Below the pieces are notes generated by a model. It was not told the origin of the DNA and searched no databases. It was given only the letters and a program-made list of their open reading frames with translations. From Bradyrhizobiaceae bacterium PARB1 (GTDB lineage Bacteria > Pseudomonadota > Alphaproteobacteria > Rhizobiales > Xanthobacteraceae): 64,000 nt of DNA. The DNA is taken from the NCBI GenBank assembly GCA_002256345.1, contig NKIY01000002.1, positions 372,001-436,000 of the forward strand. The letters run 5' to 3'. Position numbers and translations under genes: made by a program. Shown here piece by piece: positions 1 to 8,645 of the stretch (its first letter is position 1; the number at the start of each line of letters is the position of its first letter).

Positions 1-1034
1 CGACCGGTCTTCCAGGCGGCTCTCATCTCGATCGGGAAGGCGCGATGGTGACCGCGCACCAACCCCGTCAACACAGCGGCAATCACCAGCCACGTGCCGG
101 CGTGAAACAGTGGCGCCCAGATCGGTGTGCCGACAAATGGATTGATGGCCCAGGAGCTCTGCAGGAACTGGTTCAGCGGCGATATGAGGCGCGTCATGGC
201 CAGCCAGCCGATCAGCAACGTGAACGGCAGCATGCGTCTTGCGGCGATGAGGAGCGCTGCACGATCCGGCTTTTCGTCGATCAGGTAACGCAGCACGATC
301 GCTGGCCCGAACGCCGCCAGCATGGCCGGCTCGGGGCCGAGAAAGGCTGTCGCGACGATCGCGCCGCCGAGACTGGCGAGCAGCCAGATCGCTTCGCTGA
401 TCCGCTCATGCCAACCTGCCGCGATGCCTGCCTTGTCGGCCATCCGCCAATAGATCGGCAGCCACAGGATATTGAAGGCCAGATAGATGAAGCTCGTGCG
501 CAGCGCCAGCGCTGTGGGATCGGTGCGCGCGAAGGCAGCGCCGACCACTGCGCCGCTGCCCATGGCGCCCCACACAATCATCGTCTGGCTGATCAGCGAG
601 AAGGCGAGCAGTTCGATCGGCTTCAGGCCAAGGCGCCGGATCAGCACCATCGTGCCCATGATGCCAATGCCGAAGCCGGTCGCGGATTCCGCGAATGGAC
701 CGATCAGATAGCAGGCCGTGAACAGCAGGCGGCGCCGCGCGCGCGCATCGGGCAGTGACGTCTCGACCGGCATCTCCGCATTGCCGGGCCGGATCGCCAT
801 TTGCCAGAACAGCAGGCCGCCGAGAATATAGGGCACAACAATCCAGCCGATCCAGGCGCCCCGCAGCAAGGCCGTGCCGGCGTCAGTGACAGAGAACAGA
901 TGCGGGGCGGTCGTCATTGTCACGGCAAATGCGGTGGCGAGACCGATCAGCGATGCGGGAAGCGTTCCGGCCCATCCGCTGGCGATCGCACCGATAACGA
1001 CGAGCGCCGGCAAGGACCAGGCGAGATACAGCAA
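1..1034 (-). CDS. L-lactate permease (LldP/LctP)-like membrane transporter, 3' end outside window
   Basis: Reading the minus strand gives one uninterrupted hydrophobic frame of about 344 residues that runs off the left edge, so the C-terminus is missing. It holds at least seven apparent transmembrane stretches and a motif GPFAESATGFGIG, which resembles the conserved FAE-x(3)-GFG signature of the lactate permease family (family usually over 500 residues). Start is uncertain: no ATG is near the upstream stop at about 1060; TTG at 1034 follows a G-rich stretch (GGGGGG) at plausible spacing and gives an N-terminus that goes straight into a membrane helix; TTG at 1049 is the alternative. It lies on the same strand as the sugar-acid operon, 198 bases downstream of it, so it may be a further uptake component. 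Substrate (lactate, glycolate or another short hydroxy acid) is inference. Confidence 0.68.
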   Translation of the reverse strand, partial: MLYLAWSLPALVVIGAIASGWAGTLPASLIGLATAFAVTMTTAPHLFSVTDAGTALLRGAWIGWIVVPYILGGLLFWQMAIRPGNAEMPVETSLPDARARRRLLFTACYLIGPFAESATGFGIGIMGTMVLIRRLGLKPIELLAFSLISQTMIVWGAMGSGAVVGAAFARTDPTALALRTSFIYLAFNILWLPIYWRMADKAGIAAGWHERISEAIWLLASLGGAIVATAFLGPEPAMLAAFGPAIVLRYLIDEKPDRAALLIAARRMLPFTLLIGWLAMTRLISPLNQFLQSSWAINPFVGTPIWAPLFHAGTWLVIAAVLTGLVRGHHRAFPIEMRAAWKTG

Positions 1035-1232
1035 TTGTGAGCCCCCCAACTTTTTTGCTCAGGAGGACTGAAGAAATACGAACAAGGCACAACGCCCATG
1101 GCATCGCAACGCCATCCCTGCCGGGGCACAATGCCCCGACGCGGGCTGCCGCGCCAGCGCCGTCAGGTCACGTGGCGCAGCGCTAACGGAAGGGCTGCCA
1201 TTCGCTGTTGAAGGATGACATCACCCGCCAGC

Positions 1233-2261
1233 CTATTCCGGTTTGATTCCGGCATCCTTCACCACCTTGGCCCATTTGCCAATCTCGGTCTTGATCTGGT
1301 GAGTGAAGGCCACGGGTGTGCCACCGACGGGCTCCACGCCTTGATCGAGGAAGCGTCGTTTGACATCGTCCTGTTTGAGGATCGCGTTCATCTCCGCATT
1401 GAGCTTGCGGACGATCTCTTCGGGCAATCCGGCAGGGCCGACCACGCCGAACCAGACATTGACTTCGTAGCCGTTCACGCCGGCTTCGGAGACGGTTGGC
1501 AGATCGGGCGTCAGCGTGGAGCGAGTCTTGCTGCTGACGCCGAGGGCGCGCAGCTTGCCGCCATTCACTTGAGGCAGCACATTTGGCGTATTGTCGAAGG
1601 CGACGTCGATATGACCGCCGAGCATGTCGTTCACCATCGGCGCGCTGCCTTTGTAGGGCACGTGGACGATGTCGACACCCGCCATGCTCTTGAACAGCTC
1701 CATGGACAGGTGATTGGACGAGCCAATCCCGGTCGAGCCATAGGTCACCTTGCCTGGGTTCTGGCGCGTATAGTCAATCAGCTCCTTCACGGAATTGACC
1801 GGCAACGATGGTTTCACCACAAGCAGGTTCGGGGTTTGGCCGGCGAAGATGATCGGCGTGAAATCCTTCACCGTGTCATAAGGCAGGTTCTTGTAGATGC
1901 TGGGATTGGCGCCGAACGGGAAGGCCACGCCAAGCAGCGTGTAGCCATCCGGCGCGGCCTTGGCGACGACCTCAGTGCCGATCAGCGTGCCGCCGCCGGG
2001 CCGGTTCTCGACCACCACGGGGACGCCGAGCGACTCCTGCAGTTTCTGCGAGAAGATCCGCCCGAGCGTGTCGTTGAAGCCGCCGGGCGGATAGGGAACG
2101 ATATATTTGATCGTCTTGCTGGGATAGGCCTCGCCGGCCGGCGGTGTCGCCTGCGCATGCGCGCAGGCGGTCCCGACCAGCAGGAGAATGAGCGCGCGAC
2201 AGGCGAAGTGAACGAAACGCTGGGCGCGCAGTACGACTTCCACCTGGCGCGTGTCAGACAT
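1233..2261 (-). CDS. Bug/TctC-family periplasmic solute-binding receptor
   Basis: The 342-residue product has an N-terminal signal region with a hydrophobic core ending AHAQA near residue 38, followed by the classic Bug (tripartite tricarboxylate transporter receptor) layout: YPSKTIKYIVPYPPGG at the start of domain 1, the ENRPGGG loop, AAPDGYTL and VPYKGSAP. Such receptors bind carboxylates (citrate, malate, sugar acids, nicotinate-type acids) in the periplasm for a TctAB membrane pair. No TctA or TctB gene is next to it, so it may work with a distant transporter or as a sensor. The ATG overlaps the stop codon of the upstream dehydratase by eight bases (ATGTCTGA), which points to translational coupling and ties the receptor to that catabolic operon. 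Confidence 0.92.
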   Translation of the reverse strand: MSDTRQVEVVLRAQRFVHFACRALILLLVGTACAHAQATPPAGEAYPSKTIKYIVPYPPGGFNDTLGRIFSQKLQESLGVPVVVENRPGGGTLIGTEVVAKAAPDGYTLLGVAFPFGANPSIYKNLPYDTVKDFTPIIFAGQTPNLLVVKPSLPVNSVKELIDYTRQNPGKVTYGSTGIGSSNHLSMELFKSMAGVDIVHVPYKGSAPMVNDMLGGHIDVAFDNTPNVLPQVNGGKLRALGVSSKTRSTLTPDLPTVSEAGVNGYEVNVWFGVVGPAGLPEEIVRKLNAEMNAILKQDDVKRRFLDQGVEPVGGTPVAFTHQIKTEIGKWAKVVKDAGIKPE

Positions 2262-3393
2262 AGCAAGGTCCTTCGATCAGCGGGTGAGCATTGATGAAGG
2301 CCTCGTCGATCTCGACGCCGAGGCCCGGGATTTCCGACGGCGCGACGCAGCCATTGGCATCGAGCTTGTAGGGAACGCCGCCGACTTCATCGCGGAACGG
2401 ATTGTGCTTGGCGACGTCGCCCTCGAAATAGCCGGGGTCTTCCACGGCAGCGAGCACGTTGATGGTCGCAGCCATGTTGATGCCGGTCGCCGAGGTGTGC
2501 GGGTTGAACGACAGCTTCCACGCTTGAGTCATGCCGGCGATCCGCATGGCCTCCGTCACGCCACCCGTCTTAGATAGATCCGGCTGCACGAAACTCACGG
2601 CGCGATCCTCGATCAGGCGGTTGAATTCGTAGCGGGTAAAATGGTTTTCACCGGCAGCGAGCGGCGTGGAGCCCATCGCAGCGGCAGCCTGATAGGAGCG
2701 ATAGTCGAGTGCCGGGAACGGCTCTTCGAGCCAGCCGATCTGCAGGTCGTCATAGGCCGGCATCACGCGGCGGACATCGTCGAGCGTGTAGCCGGTATTG
2801 GCATCGACCAGAATCTCGATGCTGTCGCCGACAGCCTTGCGCACTGCGGTGGCGCGCGCAACGTCGTCACGCGGATTGTCGCCGACGCGAAGCTTCACGG
2901 CGCGATAGCCTTGCGACACGTAGCCCTGCGCTTCTTCAGCCAGCGACTCCGGCGCCTGCCAGCCGAGCGAGATTCCGCCCGCATAGGCCTTGATGGGCTT
3001 CGACGCGCCGCCGAGCAGCTTGTAGAGCGGCCAGCCGGCCGCCTTGGCGCGGATGTCCCACAAAGCGAGATCGAGGCCGCTGAGCGCCATGGCGGCAGCA
3101 TAACCCATGCCGTGGCTGGAGAGCTGCATCTGATAGACGCGGTGCCAGACGCCAACCACATTCATCGCATCCATGCCCGTGACGAGTTCGGCGATGGTCG
3201 TATCGATCAGCTTGGCGATGGCGCCGGGGCAGCGGCCGTGATGCGCTTCGCCCCAGCCGGTGATGCCTTCATCGGTCGTGACTTTCACCAGCACGGCGTC
3301 GCGTTTGACGGCACGGCCGATACCGAGGCGGACATTCTGGCCTTGCGGCACGCGGTAGGAGATCGGAACGGCTTTGATCGCAGTAATCTTCAT
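2254..3393 (-). CDS. Mandelate racemase / muconate lactonizing family dehydratase (first copy)
   Basis: 379 residues, the usual length of the enolase superfamily. Visible landmarks are the N-terminal capping domain (MKITAIKAVPISY), the KxR motif in VKLRVG on the second barrel strand, the three metal ligands in VDAN, WLEEP and AGEN, and a histidine in NPHTS near residue 300. These fit a Mg-dependent acid-sugar dehydratase or racemase of the mandelate racemase subgroup. The frame extends 72 codons further upstream, but that part overlaps the neighbouring dehydrogenase; ATG at 3393 is preceded by GAGG and begins exactly at the family start. It lies 7 bases behind the hydroxyacid dehydrogenase gene. 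Exact substrate cannot be read from sequence; an aldonate or related hydroxy acid is inferred from the operon. Confidence 0.9.
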   Translation of the reverse strand: MKITAIKAVPISYRVPQGQNVRLGIGRAVKRDAVLVKVTTDEGITGWGEAHHGRCPGAIAKLIDTTIAELVTGMDAMNVVGVWHRVYQMQLSSHGMGYAAAMALSGLDLALWDIRAKAAGWPLYKLLGGASKPIKAYAGGISLGWQAPESLAEEAQGYVSQGYRAVKLRVGDNPRDDVARATAVRKAVGDSIEILVDANTGYTLDDVRRVMPAYDDLQIGWLEEPFPALDYRSYQAAAAMGSTPLAAGENHFTRYEFNRLIEDRAVSFVQPDLSKTGGVTEAMRIAGMTQAWKLSFNPHTSATGINMAATINVLAAVEDPGYFEGDVAKHNPFRDEVGGVPYKLDANGCVAPSEIPGLGVEIDEAFINAHPLIEGPCYV

Positions 3394-3400
3394 GGGAGCC

Positions 3401-4363
3401 TCATGCTGCCTTGTGAGCGGGATTGACGAGATTGCGCGGCGTCTCGCCGCGCAGGATACGGAGCATTTCTTCGGCTGCGCCGACGGCCATGCCGCGGCTG
3501 CTGCTGGCAGTGAGCGCCGCCGCATGCGGCGTGAGAAGGAGGTTCGGGCAGTCGAACAGCGCGTCATCGGCGGGCAGGGGCTGGATGTCGAATACATCCA
3601 GTGCCGCACCGCCGAGCTTGCCTGCCTTCAGCGCGGCGATCAGCGGCGCATTCTCGACGACAGCGCCACGCGAGACGTTGATCAGCACCGCACCCCGCTT
3701 CATCTGCGCAATGCGGTCGGCATTGACGAGGCCGCGCGTCTCGTCCGTCAGCGAGCAGCAGATCACCAGCGCGTCGCTGCGGGCGAACAGTTGATCGAGC
3801 GAAACCTCCTCGACATCGGCCGGCAACGCCCCCTTGCGGCGCGAGGTGCCGATCACGTTCATGCAAAAGCCCTGTTTTGCGATCTGCGCGATCCGGCGGC
3901 CGATGGTGCCGACGCCAAGAATGCCGAGCGTCGCGCCGTTCAGTTCGGTGAAGCCGTCGGTCGTGGCACGTGCGGATCCCCAGCCAGTGCTGCGCATGAG
4001 ATCGTTCATCACATGGATCGGGCGCCGTAGATGCATCAGCGCCGACATCGCATATTCGGCGACCGCCGACGTATTGCTACCGGGAAGGTTGGCGACGGCA
4101 ACGCCTTTGGCTGTCGCCGCATCCACCGGAATGAAATCGAGGCCGACGCCGTGACGCACCATGCCTTTCAGACGCGGCGCGTGATCGACGATATCGTCCG
4201 GCAGCTTCGCACGCACGATGATGCCGTCGGCCTCCCTGGCCCATTCGCGCAGCGTCTCCGGTTTGGTATCGGGCGCGGTGATCAATCGTGCATGCGGCTT
4301 GAGGAGCGCCTCGCCATCGGCATGCATGGGATTGGTCAGAAGAATGGTGGGCAGTTCAGGCAT
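3401..4363 (-). CDS. D-2-hydroxyacid dehydrogenase (NAD-dependent)
   Basis: 320 residues with the family landmarks: catalytic Arg region NVSRGAVVEN, the Rossmann glycine motif LGILGVGTIGRRIAQ around residue 145-160, substrate-side LPGSNTSAVAEYA, and the catalytic His in LTPHAAA near residue 285. The family reduces 2-oxoacids or oxidises D-2-hydroxyacids (glyoxylate/hydroxypyruvate reductase, phosphoglycerate dehydrogenase relatives). Start is taken at ATG 4363, which overlaps the stop of the FAH gene by eight bases (ATGCCTGA); the open frame reaches further upstream but only over that gene. In this operon it probably handles the 2-oxo or hydroxy acid fragment released after dehydration and cleavage of the sugar acid, which is inference. 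Confidence 0.9.
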   Translation of the reverse strand: MPELPTILLTNPMHADGEALLKPHARLITAPDTKPETLREWAREADGIIVRAKLPDDIVDHAPRLKGMVRHGVGLDFIPVDAATAKGVAVANLPGSNTSAVAEYAMSALMHLRRPIHVMNDLMRSTGWGSARATTDGFTELNGATLGILGVGTIGRRIAQIAKQGFCMNVIGTSRRKGALPADVEEVSLDQLFARSDALVICCSLTDETRGLVNADRIAQMKRGAVLINVSRGAVVENAPLIAALKAGKLGGAALDVFDIQPLPADDALFDCPNLLLTPHAAALTASSSRGMAVGAAEEMLRILRGETPRNLVNPAHKAA

Positions 4364-5261
4364 CGAAGGCCGGTCCTTCCGTGATGGGATTTGCGAGCTG
4401 GCCGAGGCCTTCGACAGCAGCAATGACGGTCGAGCCCGCCTGCAGCCACGCGGGCGGCTTGTGCATCGCTGCGACGCCTGCGGGTGTCCCCGTGGCGATG
4501 ACATCGCCGGGCTCGAGCGGACCGCGATGCGAGAGCCAGGAGACGAGCTCGGCCACACCGAAAATCATGTCTCTGGTCGATCCCCGCTGCAGCACCTTGC
4601 TGTCCACGGTGAGCGAAACGCCAAGCGCGTGTGGATCCGGGATCTCATCAGCCGACGCGAGGAACGGGCCGAAAGGACCGAAGGTTGCGATGTTCTTGCC
4701 GCGATCAAAATTGCCGTCGGCCTTGATCATCTCGCTGGCGCTGACATCGTTGAAGCAGCCGTAAGCCGCAACATATTCGAGCGCCTGTTGCTTCGAGACA
4801 TTCACCGCGCGCTTGCCGATTACGGCGGCGAGCTCTGCTTCATAGGTGCAGCCGCCGATCCCGGCCGGCAACACGATGCTGCGTCCCGCGGCGATCACCG
4901 TCTTCGGCGTCTTCATGAACAACACCGGCTCCGGCGGTGGCGCGATGCCACGTTCGGCGACGGCATCGCGATAATTGTGCGCGATGCCGAAGATGCGCGG
5001 CGGCGCCGGCAGTGGCGCCAGCAGCGTCACCTGGTCGAGCGTCAGCTTTGCGGCATCGGCCAGACCGTGAGCGGTGATGATGCTGACCATCTTGCCGAGC
5101 CCCGCGTCGAGAAACGACTGCAGCTGCGGCGCCGTGCCGTTCAGGCCATCGCGCATTGATGGATGCGCGAGATCGAAGATGACATCGGTCGGCCTGGTGC
5201 CGTCACCCTGCAGGACGCCGGCGCGAGTCGAGCCCGCATGGGCAAAAGTCACGAACCTCAT
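4356..5261 (-). CDS. Fumarylacetoacetate hydrolase (FAH)-family protein
   Basis: 301 residues. The N-terminal third is the small FAH_N domain; the C-terminal FAH fold shows FGIAHNYRDAVAE, the metal-binding YEAELAAVIGK, GCFNDVSASEM, and the ending GDVIATGTPAGV, all typical of the family. Members hydrolyse C-C bonds of 2,4-dioxo acids or hydrate/isomerise related intermediates; in sugar-acid pathways they act as 2,4-diketo-3-deoxy-aldonate hydrolases or ureidoglycolate lyase-like enzymes. It sits between two dehydratases and a hydroxyacid dehydrogenase, which is the gene set of a non-phosphorylative L-fucose or L-rhamnose type route, although here the substrate is not determined. The next gene upstream ends 16 bases before its start. 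Confidence 0.9.
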   Translation of the reverse strand: MRFVTFAHAGSTRAGVLQGDGTRPTDVIFDLAHPSMRDGLNGTAPQLQSFLDAGLGKMVSIITAHGLADAAKLTLDQVTLLAPLPAPPRIFGIAHNYRDAVAERGIAPPPEPVLFMKTPKTVIAAGRSIVLPAGIGGCTYEAELAAVIGKRAVNVSKQQALEYVAAYGCFNDVSASEMIKADGNFDRGKNIATFGPFGPFLASADEIPDPHALGVSLTVDSKVLQRGSTRDMIFGVAELVSWLSHRGPLEPGDVIATGTPAGVAAMHKPPAWLQAGSTVIAAVEGLGQLANPITEGPAFDA

Positions 5262-5277
5262 GAGTGCGATCCAGCCA

Positions 5278-6417
5278 TTACGCGACGCGATATTTGTCGA
5301 TCACCGCGCGATCGACCTCGATGCCAAGACCGGCGCCGGTCGGAACGGCGATCACGCCATTGACCTGATTGATTGGCTTGACGGCGAGATGATCGCGGAA
5401 CGGGTTTTCCTCCTGCTCGAATTCGAGCATCGGCGGCATCGGGAACAGGCTCGGCGGCTGGTTGGGGATCGATGCAAGGAAATGGATGGTCGCGGAAAGG
5501 CCGACCACCGAGCCCCAGGCATGCGGCACGCATTCGACGCCATGGGTGCTGGCGAGTGCCGCGATCTTCTTGCATTCGGTGATGCCACCAGCCGCGCAGA
5601 CATCCGGCTGCACGATATCCATCGCCTTGCGCACGATGGCATCGCGAAAACCCCAGCGCGTGAACTCGTTCTCGCCGCCGGCGACCGCCATGTCGAGCGA
5701 CCGGGTGACCTCGATATAGCCGTCGATATCTTCCGGCGAGATCGGCTCCTCGAACCATTCGATGTCGAGTTCTTCCAGCTTGCGGCCGAGCTTGATGGCG
5801 GCGGGCACTGTGAGACAGTGATTGGCGTCTACCATCAATTTGATGTCCGAGCCGATCGCCTCGCGCACCGCCTTGACGCGCTCGTAGTCGCGCTTGATGG
5901 AGCCGAGACCGATCTTCATCTTGATCGCCTTGAAGCCGGCCTTCTTGTAGCCTTCGGCCTCCTCGACGGCTTCGTCGATAAGGCGCTCCATGTCGGTGAA
6001 GTAGAGGCCGGTCGCATAGCAGTCGACTTCGGTGCGGAAGGCGCCGCCGATCAGCTTGTGCACCGGCTTGTTGCAGGCCTTGCCGATGATGTCCCACAGC
6101 GCGATGTCGATGCCGCTGATGGCGGCGATCGACATGCCCTTGGGGCCGTAGTCCTTGATGCGATTGTAAAGGTCTTCCCAAATCACCTCGACATCGAACG
6201 GATCGCGGCCGATGACGCGCGGCGCGAGCTGTGTATCGATGAAGGCTTTTGCGACGGCGGAGGGGCCATAGCATTCGCCCCAACCGACGATGCCGTCATC
6301 GGTTTCGATTTCGACGAGGCAGGTGCCACGCGTCTTGTAGAGCCATCCGCGCGACGACGTGAACGGGCGCTGCACGGGAGCGGCGACGACATGGCAGGTG
6401 ATCTTCTTGATTTTCAA
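5278..6417 (-). CDS. Mandelate racemase / muconate lactonizing family dehydratase (second copy)
   Basis: 379 residues with KMK in AIKMKIG (second strand), metal ligands in VDANH, WFEEP and GGENEF, and a catalytic-type His in VPHAWGS near residue 296. It is clearly a different subfamily from the first dehydratase in the operon: KxK instead of KxR, and PHAWG instead of NPHTS, so the two are not a recent duplication. The KxK plus His-Asp layout suits an acid-sugar dehydratase that abstracts a proton alpha to the carboxylate. It is the first enzyme gene after the upstream Bug receptor (59-base gap). Having two dehydratases may allow two stereoisomeric aldonates to feed the same downstream steps (inference). 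Confidence 0.9.
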   Translation of the reverse strand: MKIKKITCHVVAAPVQRPFTSSRGWLYKTRGTCLVEIETDDGIVGWGECYGPSAVAKAFIDTQLAPRVIGRDPFDVEVIWEDLYNRIKDYGPKGMSIAAISGIDIALWDIIGKACNKPVHKLIGGAFRTEVDCYATGLYFTDMERLIDEAVEEAEGYKKAGFKAIKMKIGLGSIKRDYERVKAVREAIGSDIKLMVDANHCLTVPAAIKLGRKLEELDIEWFEEPISPEDIDGYIEVTRSLDMAVAGGENEFTRWGFRDAIVRKAMDIVQPDVCAAGGITECKKIAALASTHGVECVPHAWGSVVGLSATIHFLASIPNQPPSLFPMPPMLEFEQEENPFRDHLAVKPINQVNGVIAVPTGAGLGIEVDRAVIDKYRVA

Positions 6418-6476
6418 AGGGAGGTCCTCGTCGATAGGGCAGATGAATGCCGCCGGCGCCGCAGCGCCGGCAGCGG

Positions 6477-7460
6477 TTATTCCTTCGGGAATGTCTGTGC
6501 GGCGACCTTGCCGATGGCTACGGCGACGCCGTCGACTTCCTTGGCGAGCGCATCGCCCGTGAGGTCGTCGACCAGAAAGACGTTCTTCTTGGCGAATTCC
6601 TTGAAGCGCGGATCCTGGATGGCGGCGCGGAAAGCCGTCACCAGCTTGGAACGGACATCGTCGGGCAGACCGGCGGGGCCGACCACATAAGCCATCTGCA
6701 CGACAGGGCCGTATGGAAAGACGTCGAAGCCACGTTCCTTGAAGGTTGGCACGTCCGGGAACATCTCCAGCCGCTCATTGGCGAAGATGCCGATGGGCGT
6801 GAGCAGCTTTTCCTGGATCTGGCCGAGCGTTTCCGACGGCTTGAGCACGCCGGAGTCGACGTGTTGACCGATCAGGTCAGCCACGACTTTGGAGCCGCCG
6901 GTATAGGGCACGTTGACATATTCGACGCCTGCCGCACGCGCGGTCATGGAGGCGAAGATGTGATTGAGATTGTAGTTGCCAGGCGTGCCGACCGTCACCT
7001 TGCCGGGCTTGGCCTTCATATTGGCGATGTAGTCGGGCAGGGACTTGATGGTGCTGGTGGACGGCACCAGCAACATCAAGGGATCGGTCGAGACGCGCGC
7101 GATATGCGTGAAGTTCGCATTGGTGAGCCCGTTCGCCTTGTTCTGGGCGATCAGCGCCAGCGTCGAACTGGTGCCCATGCCGATGAGATAGCCATCGGGC
7201 GTCGAAGTCGCGACGCGCTTCATGCCGATGACGCCGGTCGCACCCGGGACGTTTTCGATGACCAGCTTGATCCCGTGCTCGCGCAGGATCGGATCGAGGG
7301 CACGCGCGGCGACATCATTCGAGCCACCGGCATTCCAGGGAACGATGAAGGTGATGTCCTTCTGCGGGAACCCGGACTGGGCGAGGGACGGGGAAACCGC
7401 AAATAAACCAATTCCGGCAGCACAGAGCGCTGCACGCCCAAAGGACGTGATGATCGACAT
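6477..7460 (-). CDS. Bug/TctC-family periplasmic solute-binding receptor, first gene of the operon
   Basis: 327 residues with signal peptide (core AALCAAGIGLFAVS, end SLAQS) and Bug landmarks: FIVPWNAGGSNDVAAR, ENVPGATG, STPDGYLIG, VPYTGGSK and the late VGPAGLPDDV. ATG at 7460 is chosen because GGGAGG lies six bases upstream; the frame could start 13 codons earlier but that part lies inside the palindromic operator. It is the promoter-proximal gene of the sugar-acid operon and is divergent from the GntR regulator, so it is probably the dedicated receptor for the inducing substrate. No TctA/TctB partner is adjacent. Confidence 0.93.
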   Translation of the reverse strand: MSIITSFGRAALCAAGIGLFAVSPSLAQSGFPQKDITFIVPWNAGGSNDVAARALDPILREHGIKLVIENVPGATGVIGMKRVATSTPDGYLIGMGTSSTLALIAQNKANGLTNANFTHIARVSTDPLMLLVPSTSTIKSLPDYIANMKAKPGKVTVGTPGNYNLNHIFASMTARAAGVEYVNVPYTGGSKVVADLIGQHVDSGVLKPSETLGQIQEKLLTPIGIFANERLEMFPDVPTFKERGFDVFPYGPVVQMAYVVGPAGLPDDVRSKLVTAFRAAIQDPRFKEFAKKNVFLVDDLTGDALAKEVDGVAVAIGKVAAQTFPKE

Positions 7461-7480
7461 TGTTTTCCTCCCATTTTTGT

Positions 7481-7498
7481 TGTTTGTTATAACAAACA
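7481..7498. promoter_or_regulatory. Perfect 18-bp palindrome, likely GntR operator
   Basis: TGTTTGTTATAACAAACA is identical to its own reverse complement. It lies 20 bases upstream of the Bug receptor start and 70 bases upstream of the divergent GntR gene. FCD-type GntR regulators bind short palindromes of similar size, so this is the probable site through which the neighbouring regulator controls the catabolic operon and itself. The palindrome is seen; the binding partner is inference. Confidence 0.72.
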
Positions 7499-7568
7499 TA
7501 TTCAGAGGTCAACGCGGTATCTGCATCCGATTTGCGGAATCGGGGCCCAGTGGGGTAGCGAGCAAGGA

Positions 7569-8270
7569 ATGACATCGCTCAAGCGCATTGAACGTGAACC
7601 GCTCTGGGATCTGGCCCATGCGCAACTCCGCGACGCACTGCTGGCTGGCCGGTTCGCGCCGGGCACCGTATTGACGCTGCGGTCGTTGGCGGAGACGTTC
7701 GGGACATCGATCACGCCGGTCCGCGATGCGGTCACGCGTCTCGTCGCGCAGGGGGTATTGCAGCAAGGGCCGCGCAATGCGGCGATCGTTCCGCATCTGA
7801 CGCGCAGCGAACTCGCGGATCTCACGATCGTGCGCTGTGCGCTCGAAGGCCGGGCCGCGCGGGAGGCCGCGAGCAGGCCTCAGGCTGCTTCACTTGAGCG
7901 TCTTCACGCGCTGCTTGCCAAGATGCAGTCGCTGATCGCCGCGCGTTCGCTCGAAAGCTATCTCGAACACCATCGCAAGTTTCATTTCGAGATTTACGCC
8001 ATGTCTGGCGTTCCGATTCTCGTCGAGACCATCGAGAACATGTGGCTGCGCTGCGGCCCCGTTCTGTCCTTCGTGATCCCGGAATATGTGGTGCTGCTGA
8101 AGGGGTGGGACCACCACACCGCTGCGCTCAAGGCGATCGTCGCTGGCGACGGTGCAGCGGCAGAGCGCGAGATCGTGGCCGATATCACGGAAGCGGCGCA
8201 GTATCTGAGCGGACTGGCAGATGCCGGCGGTCAGCTCCGCCGCCCGATGCCGGAGACTGCGGCCGGCTAA
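7569..8270 (+). CDS. GntR-family transcriptional regulator (FadR/FCD subfamily)
   Basis: 233 residues. Residues about 12-75 form the winged helix-turn-helix (RDALLAGRFAPGTVLTLRSLAETFGTSITPVRDAVTRL). The rest is an all-helical FCD ligand domain with metal-ligand-type residues spread as HRKFHFEIY and GWDHHTAALKAI, which commonly bind carboxylates. It is transcribed away from the sugar-acid operon and probably represses it until a hydroxy or sugar acid is present. It is closely followed by the tmRNA region. Confidence 0.93.
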   Translation: MTSLKRIEREPLWDLAHAQLRDALLAGRFAPGTVLTLRSLAETFGTSITPVRDAVTRLVAQGVLQQGPRNAAIVPHLTRSELADLTIVRCALEGRAAREAASRPQAASLERLHALLAKMQSLIAARSLESYLEHHRKFHFEIYAMSGVPILVETIENMWLRCGPVLSFVIPEYVVLLKGWDHHTAALKAIVAGDGAAAEREIVADITEAAQYLSGLADAGGQLRRPMPETAAG

Positions 8271-8349
8271 GTGTCGCCGCAAGATTGCCGCATCCACAGC
8301 CACGGACAGGCATCTGGATTTTAACCGTCGTCCTGCCTATATTGGTTCT

Positions 8350-8640
8350 GTCGCAAGACGATGGCGCTGAACCTCACGATGGACCGCAGGCAGACCCGGG
8401 GGCAGTACCCGGCGCCTCCACCTCAGCAGCTTCTGATTTGATTTCTTGAAGAGGTCAGGATTCAGGGCTGCTCAGGCGGGGGCGAAACAGGATCGATGGC
8501 TGCGAAGAAGTCGCGAATTGTGCTCGGCATGATACCGCCGTTATCGGGTCAAAAACCTAAATGCCAACGACAACGTTAGCATGAACGAAGTGCGCCTCGC
8601 GGCGTAACCGTTCGGGGTTGGTCCACCTAGCAACAGAACG
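8350..8640 (+). ncRNA. ssrA: tmRNA, circularly permuted two-piece alphaproteobacterial type
   Basis: The 3' tRNA half comes first: a T-arm CCGGG/GGCAGTA/CCCGG at about 8396-8412, acceptor strand CGCCTCC (8413-8419), then A and CC. The 5' half follows at 8478 with GGGGGCG, which pairs with CGCCTCC (one G-U pair); the stretch 8423-8477 is the spacer expected to be removed. The tag frame 8563-8607 encodes ANDNVSMNEVRLAA and a TAA stop, beginning ANDN and ending LAA as alphaproteobacterial tags do. A candidate -10 (TATATT) is at about 8338, so the 5' boundary is approximate. Function: rescue of stalled ribosomes with SmpB. The order acceptor piece, spacer, coding piece is diagnostic of the permuted form. 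Confidence 0.93.
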
Positions 8641-8645
8641 GCCGG

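Noticed and set aside
45..758. Long open frame of 237 codons on the plus strand at the left edge
   Set aside because: It is the shadow of the minus-strand permease, is Arg/Gln/His-rich with no hydrophobic pattern, and has no ribosome-binding site.
5074..6690. 538-codon open frame antisense to the second dehydratase
   Set aside because: It spans parts of three real minus-strand genes and crosses their boundaries.
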